From positions 1-61,363 of the forward strand of contig JAAVDA010000002.1 of NCBI GenBank assembly GCA_014802045.1: DNA of 61,363 nt, written 5' to 3'. Both the position numbers and the translations under genes were made by a program. Under the pieces are notes generated by a model, which did no database searches, was not told the origin of the DNA, and was given only the letters and a program-made list of their open reading frames with translations. This document shows positions 54,033 through 61,363 of this stretch, in pieces (position 1 is the stretch's first letter; each line of letters opens with the position of its first letter). This DNA is from Bacteroides sp. (lineage in GTDB: Bacteria > Bacteroidota > Bacteroidia > Bacteroidales > Muribaculaceae).

Positions 54033-54040
54033 TATCTTTG
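54033..54040 (+). promoter_or_regulatory. -7 box (TATCTTTG) of the polyferredoxin-AKR-DUF1893 operon
   Basis: TAnnTTTG match 39 nt upstream of the polyferredoxin start. The implied start of transcription is close to the ATG of the leader ORF at 54048. Confidence 0.65.
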
Positions 54041-54047
54041 CAATGTA

Positions 54048-54086
54048 ATGGAAAAAACGACTATTGATATCGTAGTAATATGTTGA
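54048..54086 (+). CDS. possible 12-codon leader peptide overlapping the polyferredoxin start
   Basis: ATG at 54048 opens MEKTTIDIVVIC and stops at TGA 54084-54086, overlapping the polyferredoxin ATG (54080) by 7 nt. It begins right after the -7 box, so it would be nearly leaderless. It may couple translation of the downstream gene, or be chance; length gives no statistical support. Confidence 0.35.
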   Translation: MEKTTIDIVVIC

Positions 54087-55570
54087 AAAAAATTCGTGTG
54101 GTGCTCGCCATTATAAGTCTTGTGGCGCTCACACTCCTGTTTCTGGATTTCACAGGCACTGCTTCCGCACTTTGGGGATGGCTCGCCAAACTCCAGTTTA
54201 TGCCGGCCGTTCTTGCCTGCAATTTCGTGGCACTGATTATTCTGCTTGTGCTCACTCTCGTTTTTGGCCGTATATATTGTTCGGTGATTTGTCCACTCGG
54301 CATCATGCAAGATGTGGTCAACTTTATCCGAGGTCATGTGGGCAAGAAATCCAAGCGCAAAAACCGCTTCGCTTTCAAGCCCGAGCTCACCATCGTCAGA
54401 GCCCTCGTGCTCACCCTCTTCTGCATCTGTGTGATTTGCGGTTTCCTCACCATAGCTGCCCTCATTGAGCCCTACAGCGAGTATGGCCGCATAGTCTCTG
54501 CATTTCTCGCGCCGGTCTACGACTCTGCCAACAATCTTCTTGCCGATATGGCTGCCTCGCGCGATAGCTACACCTTCTATCATGTCGACCTGCCGGCAGT
54601 CTTCATCCCGGCTTTGATTCTCTCCGGTGTCACTCTGGTTGTAGTGGCTCTTTTCGCATGGTTCACTGGTCGCGGATATTGCAACACCATCTGCCCGGTG
54701 GGCACAATTCTCGGCTATCTCTCCAAATTCTCCCTGCTCAAGCCGGTCATCGACACCAACCTCTGCAACGGATGCCGCAAATGCGAGCGCAACTGCAAGG
54801 CTTCATGCATCAACGCCAAGACCCACTCCATTGACTATTCACGGTGTGTTGACTGCATGGACTGCGTGGAAAATTGCAGCACCGGAGCCATACGCTACAC
54901 CTGGCACCGCACATTCGCACCCCTCGCACCCTCTGCCACAGACAAATCGCGCCGCAAGTTCATGGCCTCCGGAGCCGTGATTGTCGGAGCGCTTGCAGCC
55001 AAGGCCGAAGACAAGCTCACCGATGGTGGATTTGCCGAAATCACCCCCAAGACAAAACCCTCCCGATCAGGCCGCATTGTTCCGCCCGGAGCTGTGAGTC
55101 TCGACAACCTCACATCCCGCTGCACCATGTGTCAGCTCTGCATCAGCGAGTGTCCCAACGGAGTGCTCCGTCCCTCCATGGATGCAGCCACATTCATGCA
55201 GCCCGAAGTGTCTTATGAGAACGGCTACTGCCGTCCGGAGTGCACCCGCTGCTCTTCCGTCTGCCCCGCCGGAGCCATACACCCCATTGACCGTGCCGAA
55301 AAATCGGCCATCCACATCGGCGCTGCTGCCGTCAACCTTGATCTCTGCCTCTCTGCCACCGCTCAGGCCAGCTGCGGCAAATGCTCCCGCAAATGTCCTG
55401 CCGGAGCCATCGAGATGGTGGCCATGGAGCCCGCCATTGAAGGCTCGCCACTGATGCCGGTGGTCAATGACGCTGCTTGCATAGGCTGTGGCGCATGCGA
55501 GAATCTCTGCCCCGTAAGCCCCGTGAGTGCAATAGTAGTTAACGGTTATGAAGTACACAGACATGGATAA
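54080..55570 (+). CDS. NapH-like membrane polyferredoxin with internal twin-arginine motif
   Basis: The product is 496 residues. Four N-terminal hydrophobic segments (about 6-24, 44-62, 105-128, 174-196) carry two CxxxCP motifs (Cys67/71 and Cys201/205), as in NapH/NosR-type quinol oxidases. Two 4Fe-4S motifs follow (CNGCRKCERNC 229-239, CVDCMDCVENC 256-266). Next come SRRKFM (290-295) and a fifth hydrophobic stretch. A C-terminal polyferredoxin domain (348-478: CTMCQLCISEC, CTRCSSVC, CGKCSRKC, CIGCGACENLC) completes it. The twin-arginine placement suggests Tat export of the last domain (inference). It overlaps the reductase gene by 23 nt. Confidence 0.88.
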   Translation: MLKKIRVVLAIISLVALTLLFLDFTGTASALWGWLAKLQFMPAVLACNFVALIILLVLTLVFGRIYCSVICPLGIMQDVVNFIRGHVGKKSKRKNRFAFKPELTIVRALVLTLFCICVICGFLTIAALIEPYSEYGRIVSAFLAPVYDSANNLLADMAASRDSYTFYHVDLPAVFIPALILSGVTLVVVALFAWFTGRGYCNTICPVGTILGYLSKFSLLKPVIDTNLCNGCRKCERNCKASCINAKTHSIDYSRCVDCMDCVENCSTGAIRYTWHRTFAPLAPSATDKSRRKFMASGAVIVGALAAKAEDKLTDGGFAEITPKTKPSRSGRIVPPGAVSLDNLTSRCTMCQLCISECPNGVLRPSMDAATFMQPEVSYENGYCRPECTRCSSVCPAGAIHPIDRAEKSAIHIGAAAVNLDLCLSATAQASCGKCSRKCPAGAIEMVAMEPAIEGSPLMPVVNDAACIGCGACENLCPVSPVSAIVVNGYEVHRHG

Positions 55571-56972
55571 AAACAGCCCGAAGCGCCTCGGCAGGCGCAG
55601 CTTCCTTAAATATATAGGTGCCGGAGCGGCTCTGGCTGCTGCCGGATGCTCATCGCGCCCCTCCTCATCTTCCGCCCAGTCATCCGGCTCCTCCATTGCA
55701 GGCACCGGAGAGATGACCTATCGCATCAACCCCACCACCGGCGACACTGTCTCCATCCTCGGCTACGGTTGCATGCGCCTCCCGACCAAGACCGTCGGCT
55801 CCGGATCAGACTCCGTGACAGAAATCGATCAGGAGGCTGTAAACCGTTCCGTAGACCACGCTCTTGAGCATGGTGTGAACTACTTCGACACATCTCCCGC
55901 CTATTGTCAGGGCCGAAGCGAGGGAGCTATGGGCCGGGCGCTCAGCCGCCACCCGCGCCACAGCTATTTCATAGCCACCAAGCTCTCCAACTTCGCCGAA
56001 AGCACATGGTCCCGCGAAAAATCCATAGCCATGTATCGCAACTCCTTCAAGGAGCTGCAGACAGACTATCTCGACTATATGCTCCTTCACGGTATTGGTA
56101 TGGGAGGCATGGATTCTTTCAACGGCCGATATGTCGACAATGGTATTCTCGACTTCCTCGTTGCCGAACGTGAGGCCGGGCGCATCCGCAACCTCGGCTT
56201 CTCATATCATGGCGACATCGCTGTGTTCGACCACCTCCTCAAGCTCCACGACGAAGGCAAATATAAATGGGACTTCGTGCAGATACAGCTCAACTACGTA
56301 GACTGGCACCATGCCAAGGAGGTGAATCCGCGCAACACCGACGCCGAATATCTTTACGGCGAACTCAGCAAGCGCAGCATCCCGGCCGTCATCATGGAGC
56401 CGCTGCTGGGTGGCAGGCTCGCCTCGGTAAACAATCATATCGCCGGATCCATGAAGCAGCGTCGCCCCGACGACAGCATCGCCTCATGGGCGTTCCGCTT
56501 CGCCGGATCGCCTGAAGGTGTGCTCACAGTGCTCAGCGGCATGACCTATATGGAGCACCTCAAAGACAATCTCCGCACATTCTCCCCCCTGGAGCCTCTC
56601 GACGATTCGGAGCTTGCCTTCCTTGAGCAGACCGCACAGGAAATCCTCTCATATCCCACCGTAGCCTGCAACGACTGCAAATACTGTATGCCATGCCCCT
56701 ATGGCATCGACATCCCCGGAGTGCTTCTTCACTATAATAAATGTGTAAACGAAGGCAACGTCCCCGCCGGCAATCAGGATCCCCGCTACGCCGAAGCCCG
56801 CAAGGCTTTCCTTGTTGGCTATGACCGCTCCGTGCCCCGTCTGCGTCAGGCTGCCCGCTGCATAGCCTGCGGCGAGTGCAAGCCTCACTGCCCGCAGGGC
56901 ATTGATATCCCCGCTCAGTTGGCCCGGATAGACGCCTTTGTCGAACAGCTCAAGCAGAACTCCGACGCATGA
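55548..56972 (+). CDS. exported aldo/keto reductase with Tat lipoprotein signal and C-terminal iron-sulfur motifs
   Basis: The product is 474 residues. GRRSFL (15-20), a hydrophobic stretch and AAGC (31-34) form a Tat signal with lipobox, followed by a Ser-rich linker. The AKR barrel spans about 55-350, with the tetrad Asp114, Tyr119, Lys145 and His181. The C-terminal extension has CNDCKYCMPCPYGIDIP (374-390) and CIACGECKPHCPQGIDIP (438-455), which are 4Fe-4S-type motifs. AKRs normally use cytosolic NADPH; a periplasmic lipoprotein form would need another electron source, plausibly the upstream polyferredoxin. Substrate unknown. It overlaps both neighbours. Confidence 0.88.
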   Translation: MKYTDMDKNSPKRLGRRSFLKYIGAGAALAAAGCSSRPSSSSAQSSGSSIAGTGEMTYRINPTTGDTVSILGYGCMRLPTKTVGSGSDSVTEIDQEAVNRSVDHALEHGVNYFDTSPAYCQGRSEGAMGRALSRHPRHSYFIATKLSNFAESTWSREKSIAMYRNSFKELQTDYLDYMLLHGIGMGGMDSFNGRYVDNGILDFLVAEREAGRIRNLGFSYHGDIAVFDHLLKLHDEGKYKWDFVQIQLNYVDWHHAKEVNPRNTDAEYLYGELSKRSIPAVIMEPLLGGRLASVNNHIAGSMKQRRPDDSIASWAFRFAGSPEGVLTVLSGMTYMEHLKDNLRTFSPLEPLDDSELAFLEQTAQEILSYPTVACNDCKYCMPCPYGIDIPGVLLHYNKCVNEGNVPAGNQDPRYAEARKAFLVGYDRSVPRLRQAARCIACGECKPHCPQGIDIPAQLARIDAFVEQLKQNSDA

Positions 56973-57394
56973 CCATCGCGCAGCTACGTGATTCTGCAGC
57001 CTACTCTCTTGTGGTGGCCACAGCCTCCGGACAGATTCTCACCTTCAAGGGGAGGGGAGTGTCAGACCTCTACGACCTCTACACCACCCGACCCTCCGTT
57101 CTTGCCCAAGCCGATGTGGCCGACAAAGTGGTCGGTGCCGGAGCCGCAGTCCTTCTGGCTCTCGGCAGGGTAAGGAGCGTAGACGCCCCGGTGATAAGCT
57201 CCGATGCCCTTGCCATACTCCGCCGCGAAGCCATCCGGGTGACAGGATTTGAGGAGGTACCCGCCATCATCAACCGCACCGCCACCGGCCGCTGCCCGCT
57301 CGAAACCCTCATTGCCTCGACCGGAATAAACTCCGACCTTCCACATCTCCTCCCCGTCATCACAAGATTTGTGGAGTCCATGCGCCGGAAGTAG
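56969..57394 (+). CDS. DUF1893 domain protein
   Basis: A 141-residue protein that I recognise as DUF1893, whose known structure (Thermotoga TM1506) has a deaminase-like fold. GAGAAVLLALGRVRSVDAPVIS and RCPLETLIA are visible, but no complete HAE/PCxxC zinc site is, so catalytic activity is uncertain. No signal peptide, hence cytoplasmic. It overlaps the reductase stop by 4 nt (ATGA), which ties it to the iron-sulfur operon. Confidence 0.85.
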   Translation: MTIAQLRDSAAYSLVVATASGQILTFKGRGVSDLYDLYTTRPSVLAQADVADKVVGAGAAVLLALGRVRSVDAPVISSDALAILRREAIRVTGFEEVPAIINRTATGRCPLETLIASTGINSDLPHLLPVITRFVESMRRK

Positions 57395-57456
57395 GCCCCC
57401 TCATTCCTCCCCGACTCCACTCTCACAGCTTTACAGGTGTATCAGTATCAGCCCCT

Positions 57457-57504
57457 GGCCGGGTGTTCCGAACGCAACTTCGGGCCCCGGCCTCTCTATT
57501 TTTT
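57457..57504 (+). terminator. terminator after the iron-sulfur operon
   Basis: GGCCGGG and CCCGGCC form the base of a long stem with inner TTCCGAA/TTCGGG pairing, followed by TCTCTATTTTTT, 62 nt past the DUF1893 stop. Confidence 0.75.
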
Positions 57505-57537
57505 GCCCCGCATCCCCTCACAGCCGAAAAAAATGAG

Positions 57538-57545
57538 TAACTTTG
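57538..57545 (+). promoter_or_regulatory. -7 box (TAACTTTG) for lepA
   Basis: TAnnTTTG match 34 nt upstream of the lepA ATG and 33 nt after the preceding T-run. Confidence 0.65.
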
Positions 57546-57579
57546 CAACTGAATAATCTCAAAGAAGCCGTTCGAATTA

Positions 57580-59367
57580 ATGAAGAATATCCGCAATTTC
57601 TGCATAATCGCGCATATTGACCATGGCAAGAGCACACTTGCCGACCGTCTGCTTGAATACACTGACACCGTGGCCGGAAAAGACCTCCAGGCTCAGGTGC
57701 TCGACGATATGGACTTAGAACGTGAGCGCGGAATCACCATCAAGAGCCACGCTATCCAGATGGACTACACTCTCGACGGAGAGCGCTATGCCCTCAACCT
57801 CATTGACACTCCGGGACATGTGGATTTCTCTTACGAAGTTTCACGCTCCATAGCCGCCTGCGAAGGCGCCCTCCTTATTGTCGACGCTTCTCAAGGCATC
57901 CAGGCACAGACCATTTCCAACCTTTATATGGCCATCGACAATAACCTCGAAATCATCCCCGTGGTCAATAAAGTGGATCTCGATAGCGCCAACCCCGAAG
58001 AGGTCGAAGACCAGATTGTAGATCTTCTCGGCTGCGACCATTCCGACATTATCCGTGCGAGCGGCAAGACCGGCATCGGAGTGCCCGAGATTCTCCGGGC
58101 CATCATCGAGCGCATTCCCGCTCCGGTAGGCAATCCTGAAGCCCCGCTTCAGGCTCTGATTTTCGATTCGGTGTTCAATCCCTTCCGCGGTATCATTGCA
58201 TATTTCAAGATAGTCAACGGCACTATCCGCAAGGGCGACTTTGTTAAATTCGTCTCAACCGGCAAGGAATATCATGCCGACGAAATCGGAGTGCTCAAGC
58301 TCGATATGGCCCCCCGCGAGGAGCTTTCTGCAGGCAATGTTGGCTATATCATCTCCGGCATCAAAACCTCTAAGGAGGTGAAGGTGGGCGATACCATCAC
58401 CCATGTTGACCGCCCCTGCGACAAAGCTATCGATGGCTTCGAAGAAGTCAAGCCAATGGTGTTTGCCGGTGTCTATCCCATCGAGACCGAAGACTTCGAA
58501 AATCTTCGCGCCTCTCTCGAAAAACTCCAGCTCAACGATGCATCCCTCACATTTCAGCCCGAATCGTCGGCCGCACTCGGCTTCGGTTTCCGTTGCGGAT
58601 TTCTCGGGCTGCTTCACATGGAGATTATCCAGGAAAGACTCGGCCGTGAGTTTGATATGGATGTGATAACCACCGTGCCCAACGTATCCTATCGCGTCTA
58701 CGACAAACATGGCCGTATGACCGAGGTCCACAACCCCTCCGGACTCCCCGACGCCACCCTGATCGATCATATCGAAGAGCCCTACATCCGGGCATCCATC
58801 ATCACCCAGGCCGACTTCATTGGCCCCATCATGACCCTCTGCCTCGGCAAGCGCGGCATTCTCGTGAAGCAGGAATACATCTCGGGCAATCGCATGGAGA
58901 TGATTTTCGACATGCCTCTCGGAGAAATCGTGATAGACTTCTACGACAAGCTCAAGAGCATATCCAAAGGCTACGCATCGTTTGACTATCACCTCCATGA
59001 CTTCCGCGAGTCTAAACTCGTAAAGCTCGACATCCTGCTCAATGGCGAGAGCGTAGACGCACTCTCTACCCTCACCCATGTCGACAACTCCGTCTCATTC
59101 GGCCGTCGCATGTGCGAGAAACTCAAGGAGCTCATCCCCCGCCAGCAGTTCGACATCGCTATTCAGGCAGCCATCGGAGCCAAGATTATTGCCCGAGAGA
59201 CCATCAAGGCAGTCCGTAAAGACGTCACCGCCAAATGCTACGGCGGCGACATCTCGCGTAAGCGAAAACTCCTTGAGAAGCAGAAAAAAGGCAAAAAACG
59301 CATGAAGCAGATCGGTTCTGTAGAGGTGCCTCAGAAAGCATTCCTCGCCGTGCTCAAGCTCGACTGA
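57580..59367 (+). CDS. lepA: elongation factor 4
   Basis: A 595-residue translational GTPase acting on ribosomes, proposed in back-translocation and in 30S biogenesis. G1 is [10 protein letters not shown]2 the RGITI segment, G3 DTPGHVDF, G4 NKVDLDSA. The EF-G-like domains and the LepA-specific C-terminal domain ([19 protein letters not shown], core [13 protein letters not shown]) follow. Typical in every respect. Confidence 0.98.
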   Translation: MKNIRNFCIIAHIDHGKSTLADRLLEYTDTVAGKDLQAQVLDDMDLERERGITIKSHAIQMDYTLDGERYALNLIDTPGHVDFSYEVSRSIAACEGALLIVDASQGIQAQTISNLYMAIDNNLEIIPVVNKVDLDSANPEEVEDQIVDLLGCDHSDIIRASGKTGIGVPEILRAIIERIPAPVGNPEAPLQALIFDSVFNPFRGIIAYFKIVNGTIRKGDFVKFVSTGKEYHADEIGVLKLDMAPREELSAGNVGYIISGIKTSKEVKVGDTITHVDRPCDKAIDGFEEVKPMVFAGVYPIETEDFENLRASLEKLQLNDASLTFQPESSAALGFGFRCGFLGLLHMEIIQERLGREFDMDVITTVPNVSYRVYDKHGRMTEVHNPSGLPDATLIDHIEEPYIRASIITQADFIGPIMTLCLGKRGILVKQEYISGNRMEMIFDMPLGEIVIDFYDKLKSISKGYASFDYHLHDFRESKLVKLDILLNGESVDALSTLTHVDNSVSFGRRMCEKLKELIPRQQFDIAIQAAIGAKIIARETIKAVRKDVTAKCYGGDISRKRKLLEKQKKGKKRMKQIGSVEVPQKAFLAVLKLD

Positions 59368-59399
59368 TTTTCTCCCTTCCGTCCGCAACCAAAACCGCC

Positions 59400-59422
59400 G
59401 CGCATTTGTTTTTCAAATGTGC
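59400..59422 (+). terminator. hairpin after lepA
   Basis: GCGCATTTG and CAAATGTGC pair (9 bp with one G-T pair) around a TTTTT loop, 32 nt past lepA. No U-run follows, so termination is uncertain. Confidence 0.4.
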
Positions 59423-59529
59423 ATCGCCTCATTGTGTTATAAGCATGTCATGAAATCAGCTGATTTGCTCTACACACTTATCCGCACGCCCACTCCCACC
59501 ATAACCAAATTCATCCAACATCCCAAGTT

Positions 59530-60936
59530 ATGACAGACATTGCTACTCCCGAACATCACTCTCCCTTCTATGCCGCCCGACAGGCCATACGCCGTCATGC
59601 CACCGGTGGCAATGTGCTTATTCTGGCCACCGTCCTTGCTCTTGTTATAGCCAATATTCCGGCCATCAACTCCTATTATTTCAACTTCTGGAATCAGGAA
59701 GTCAGGCTCCAGATAGGCGGGTTCAACCTCTTCAGCCATGCCGGCCACCCGATGAGTGTCCTTGAGTTTATCAACGACGCCCTCATGGCCATCTTCTTCT
59801 TTTCCATAGGTCTTGAAATCAAGCGCGAGATTCTTGTGGGCGAACTCTCATCGTTCAAGCAGGCGCTTCTTCCCATCATGGGAGCCATCGGCGGCATGAT
59901 TGTGCCGGTAGTAGTTTATTTCTCCCTCAGTAAAGGCACACCCTATTCAGGCGGAGCCGCCATACCCATGGCCACAGACATAGCCTTCTCTCTCGGAGTG
60001 CTTGCCATGCTTGGTTCCAGAGTGCCACTCTCGCTCAAAGTGTTTCTCACCACCCTCGCCGTGGTCGACGATATCGGAGGCATCATCGTCATTGCCGCCT
60101 TCTATTCCACTCATATCGAGGTTGTCTATCTCCTCTATGCCGCAGCCCTTCTCGGCATTCTCCTTCTCGGCAGCGCGATGCACATAAAAAGCCAGATATT
60201 CTATCTCGTCATAGGTGGTGGAGTCTGGTTCCTGTTCCTCAATTCCGGAGTCCACCCCACCATAGCCGGAGTTCTCGTAGCCTTCTGCGTCCCCGCGAGC
60301 CCCGTTTTCGCCCCCAAACGCTACATCAAGATAATCCGCCGCTCCATAGCCTACTTCAATCAAGACGACGACGAACACCTCAACGCCCGCACCATTCTCA
60401 GCAAAGACCAGATGAACTGGCTCAAAGAGATAGAGAGTGCATCAGACAAGGTTATCTCACCGCTTCAGGAGCTTGAAGACTCCCTCCATCCGATTGTCAA
60501 CAACTTCATTGTGCCGCTCTTCGCCTTTGCCAACGCCGGTATTCTCCTGCTCGGCCTTGACCCCCTCTCTGTGGTAGAGGGCATAAGCCTCGCCATTATC
60601 TGCGGACTTGTCATCGGTAAATTTGTCGGCATTCTGCTCTTCTCATGGCTCACCGTCAAGTTCCATCTCGCCCCGATGCCCCATCGTGCCAACTGGAAGA
60701 TGATGGCAGCCGTAGCGATGCTCGGAGGCATAGGTTTCACAGTCTCGCTCTTCATAGCCAACCTCTCATTCTCAGGCATGGGAGAAGTCGGAACAGACCT
60801 TCTCAACCACGCCAAACTCGGCATCGTAGTCGGATCGCTCGCTTCAGGTATACTCGGATTCATCCTCCTCCACCGCTTCCTTCCCACCGAAAGCGAACCC
60901 GACCCGGACCGCATCGAAGACCATCCCGCTCACTGA
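59530..60936 (+). CDS. nhaA: Na+/H+ antiporter NhaA
   Basis: A 468-residue inner-membrane antiporter that expels Na+ or Li+ in exchange for protons. Landmarks are NDALMAIFFFSIGLEIKRE (core FFSIGLEIKRE), ATDIAFSLGVL, LAVVDDIGGI with the Asp-Asp ion site, and GGIGFTVSLFIANLSF (core GFTVSLFIA). About 12 membrane segments, with an inserted hydrophilic loop near residues 265-320. The 162-nt upstream region shows no convincing -7 box. Confidence 0.96.
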   Translation: MTDIATPEHHSPFYAARQAIRRHATGGNVLILATVLALVIANIPAINSYYFNFWNQEVRLQIGGFNLFSHAGHPMSVLEFINDALMAIFFFSIGLEIKREILVGELSSFKQALLPIMGAIGGMIVPVVVYFSLSKGTPYSGGAAIPMATDIAFSLGVLAMLGSRVPLSLKVFLTTLAVVDDIGGIIVIAAFYSTHIEVVYLLYAAALLGILLLGSAMHIKSQIFYLVIGGGVWFLFLNSGVHPTIAGVLVAFCVPASPVFAPKRYIKIIRRSIAYFNQDDDEHLNARTILSKDQMNWLKEIESASDKVISPLQELEDSLHPIVNNFIVPLFAFANAGILLLGLDPLSVVEGISLAIICGLVIGKFVGILLFSWLTVKFHLAPMPHRANWKMMAAVAMLGGIGFTVSLFIANLSFSGMGEVGTDLLNHAKLGIVVGSLASGILGFILLHRFLPTESEPDPDRIEDHPAH

Positions 60937-61002
60937 TGCACGCAAGGAGAAGTCTATACTATAGACGCCCCTAAGCGGTCAGATATACCAGCAACCTCAT
61001 CC

Positions 61003-61029
61003 GAGCGACCCGCGTTGAGCGGGTCGCTC
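61003..61029 (+). terminator. perfect hairpin downstream of nhaA
   Basis: GAGCGACCCGC and GCGGGTCGCTC pair perfectly (11 bp, 5-nt loop), 66 nt past nhaA, followed by AATTTGT. A terminator is plausible, but it may belong to the palindromic repeat cluster that follows. Confidence 0.5.
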
Positions 61030-61097
61030 AATTTGTGCGCCTCCCCCCCAAACCCGCGATATGCGGATACGCTTCGAAGAAGCGTAAATTGTTGAAA

Positions 61098-61136
61098 ACC
61101 CCACATGCAGCGAAGCGAAATGTGGGATATAATCCG
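61098..61136. repeat. 39-bp direct repeat, copy 1
   Basis: Begins ACCCCACATGCAGCGAAGCG and ends ATAATCCG; differs from copy 2 (61325-61363) at two positions. CCCACAT and ATGTGGG pair as a hairpin. Confidence 0.85.
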
Positions 61137-61170
61137 ACAATACAAACGGAGCGTCGGAGATGCGACCGTC

Positions 61171-61292
61171 ATCTCTCATCTCCCATCTTTCATTCCCTAT
61201 TTTTCATTCCCCCTTCCCCCTTCCCCCTTTTTCATTTCCCATTTCTCATTTTTCATTTCTCATTCCTCATTTCCCACTCCCCATTGTCCCCC
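61171..61292. repeat. pyrimidine-rich low-complexity tract
   Basis: About 120 bp of C and T interrupted almost only by single A in CAT: repeated TTTCTCATT, TTTCCCATT and CCCCCTT words. Lies between the two 39-bp repeats. No gene is seen in 60937-61363. Confidence 0.8.
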
Positions 61293-61324
61293 TACAGAGC
61301 TCCGCAGGAGCGATTTAGCGAGTA

Positions 61325-61363
61325 ACCCCACATGCAGCGAAGCGGAATGTGGGGTATAATCCG
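61325..61363. repeat. 39-bp direct repeat, copy 2 (runs to the window edge)
   Basis: Matches 61098-61136 at 37 of 39 positions by eye, including the CCCCACAT/ATGTGGGG hairpin arms. It may continue beyond the window. Confidence 0.85.

Noticed and set aside
54032-54583. 183-codon minus-strand ORF opposite the polyferredoxin
   Set aside because: It lies antisense to a gene with clear Cys motifs and has no family signature or promoter.
55548-55570. Frameshift or assembly error at the polyferredoxin/AKR junction
   Set aside because: Both reading frames are intact to natural ends with complete motifs; the 23-nt overlap is consistent with translational coupling.
58255-59079. 274-codon minus-strand ORF inside lepA
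   Set aside because: It is an antisense by-product of the codon pattern of lepA, which is complete and canonical.
61035-61359. Plus-strand ORFs of 84-96 codons at the right edge
   Set aside because: They are translations of the pyrimidine-rich tract and the 39-bp repeats.

Overview
This window looks like a chromosomal segment of a gut-type Bacteroidota, order Bacteroidales, most likely close to the Muribaculaceae (the family level is inference). The sequence support is that nearly every intergenic start region carries the Bacteroidota -7 box TAnnTTTG (several with a TTTG about 20 nt upstream), upstream regions are A-rich without Shine-Dalgarno cores, and there are lineage-typical genes: a DUF4924 protein, a Bacteroidales RNA polymerase omega, a putative porin, an S16 with an Ala/Lys/Glu tail and a thiSEGCH-type thiamin operon. 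I see no rRNA, tRNA, CRISPR array, prophage or transposase. Most of the window is ordinary core genome, tightly packed, with many 4-nt ATGA overlaps and some overlapping convergent genes.

Layout. 1-611: tail of a probable beta-propeller protein, a doubtful 60-codon lipoprotein-like ORF and a 114-bp repeat bounded by GTTAAC. 607-6789: DUF4924 protein, FAD oxidoreductase, mgsA, a MATE exporter, a HAD hydrolase, nadC and rlmH. 6791-12898 (minus): metF-holB-AddB-like nuclease-hemW, each pair overlapping by 4 nt. 13135-16695 (minus): complete dTDP-rhamnose operon rfbACDB. 16820-19505 (minus): two-subunit ThrE-type exporter with a small His-rich membrane protein, and an O-acyltransferase. 19598-26345 (minus): TPP riboswitch followed by thiD-thiS-tenI-like-thiE-thiG-thiC-thiH and a terminal Crp/Fnr regulator; no thiF is present here. 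26445-29974 (minus): nucleotidyltransferase-like protein, LegC-type aminotransferase, rpsO, rpoZ, bamD. 30234-37179 (plus): PASTA protein, RluA-type synthase, acyltransferase, metallophosphoesterase, Tex, folK. 37155-43963 (minus): comEC, YeiH, aroE, grpE-dnaJ, ispE. 44166-49903 (plus): dnaB, a secreted leucine-rich-repeat protein, a putative porin and a solute-binding protein. 49904-51218: gene-free, filled by a tandem array of composite palindromic repeats. 51219-60936: rpsP, a second MATE exporter, YqgE (minus), an iron-sulfur/aldo-keto-reductase/DUF1893 operon, lepA and nhaA. 60937-61363: palindromes, a pyrimidine-rich tract and a 39-bp direct repeat.

Most worth a second look. (1) The 54080-57394 operon: a NapH-like polyferredoxin with an internal twin-arginine motif before a fifth hydrophobic segment, followed by an aldo-keto reductase with a Tat signal, a lipobox and its own iron-sulfur motifs. 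Together they suggest an electron wire from the inner membrane to an exported reductase. (2) A small terminal-inverted-repeat element that fills stop-to-start junctions inside the rfb and thi operons, with a degenerate copy between MATE and mgsA, and encodes the last codons of the upstream gene. (3) A GTTAACC-hairpin repeat family, single at 498-611 and tandem at 50-51 kb, whose stems differ in sequence but keep pairing. (4) The absence of thiF with a Crp/Fnr gene overlapping thiH.
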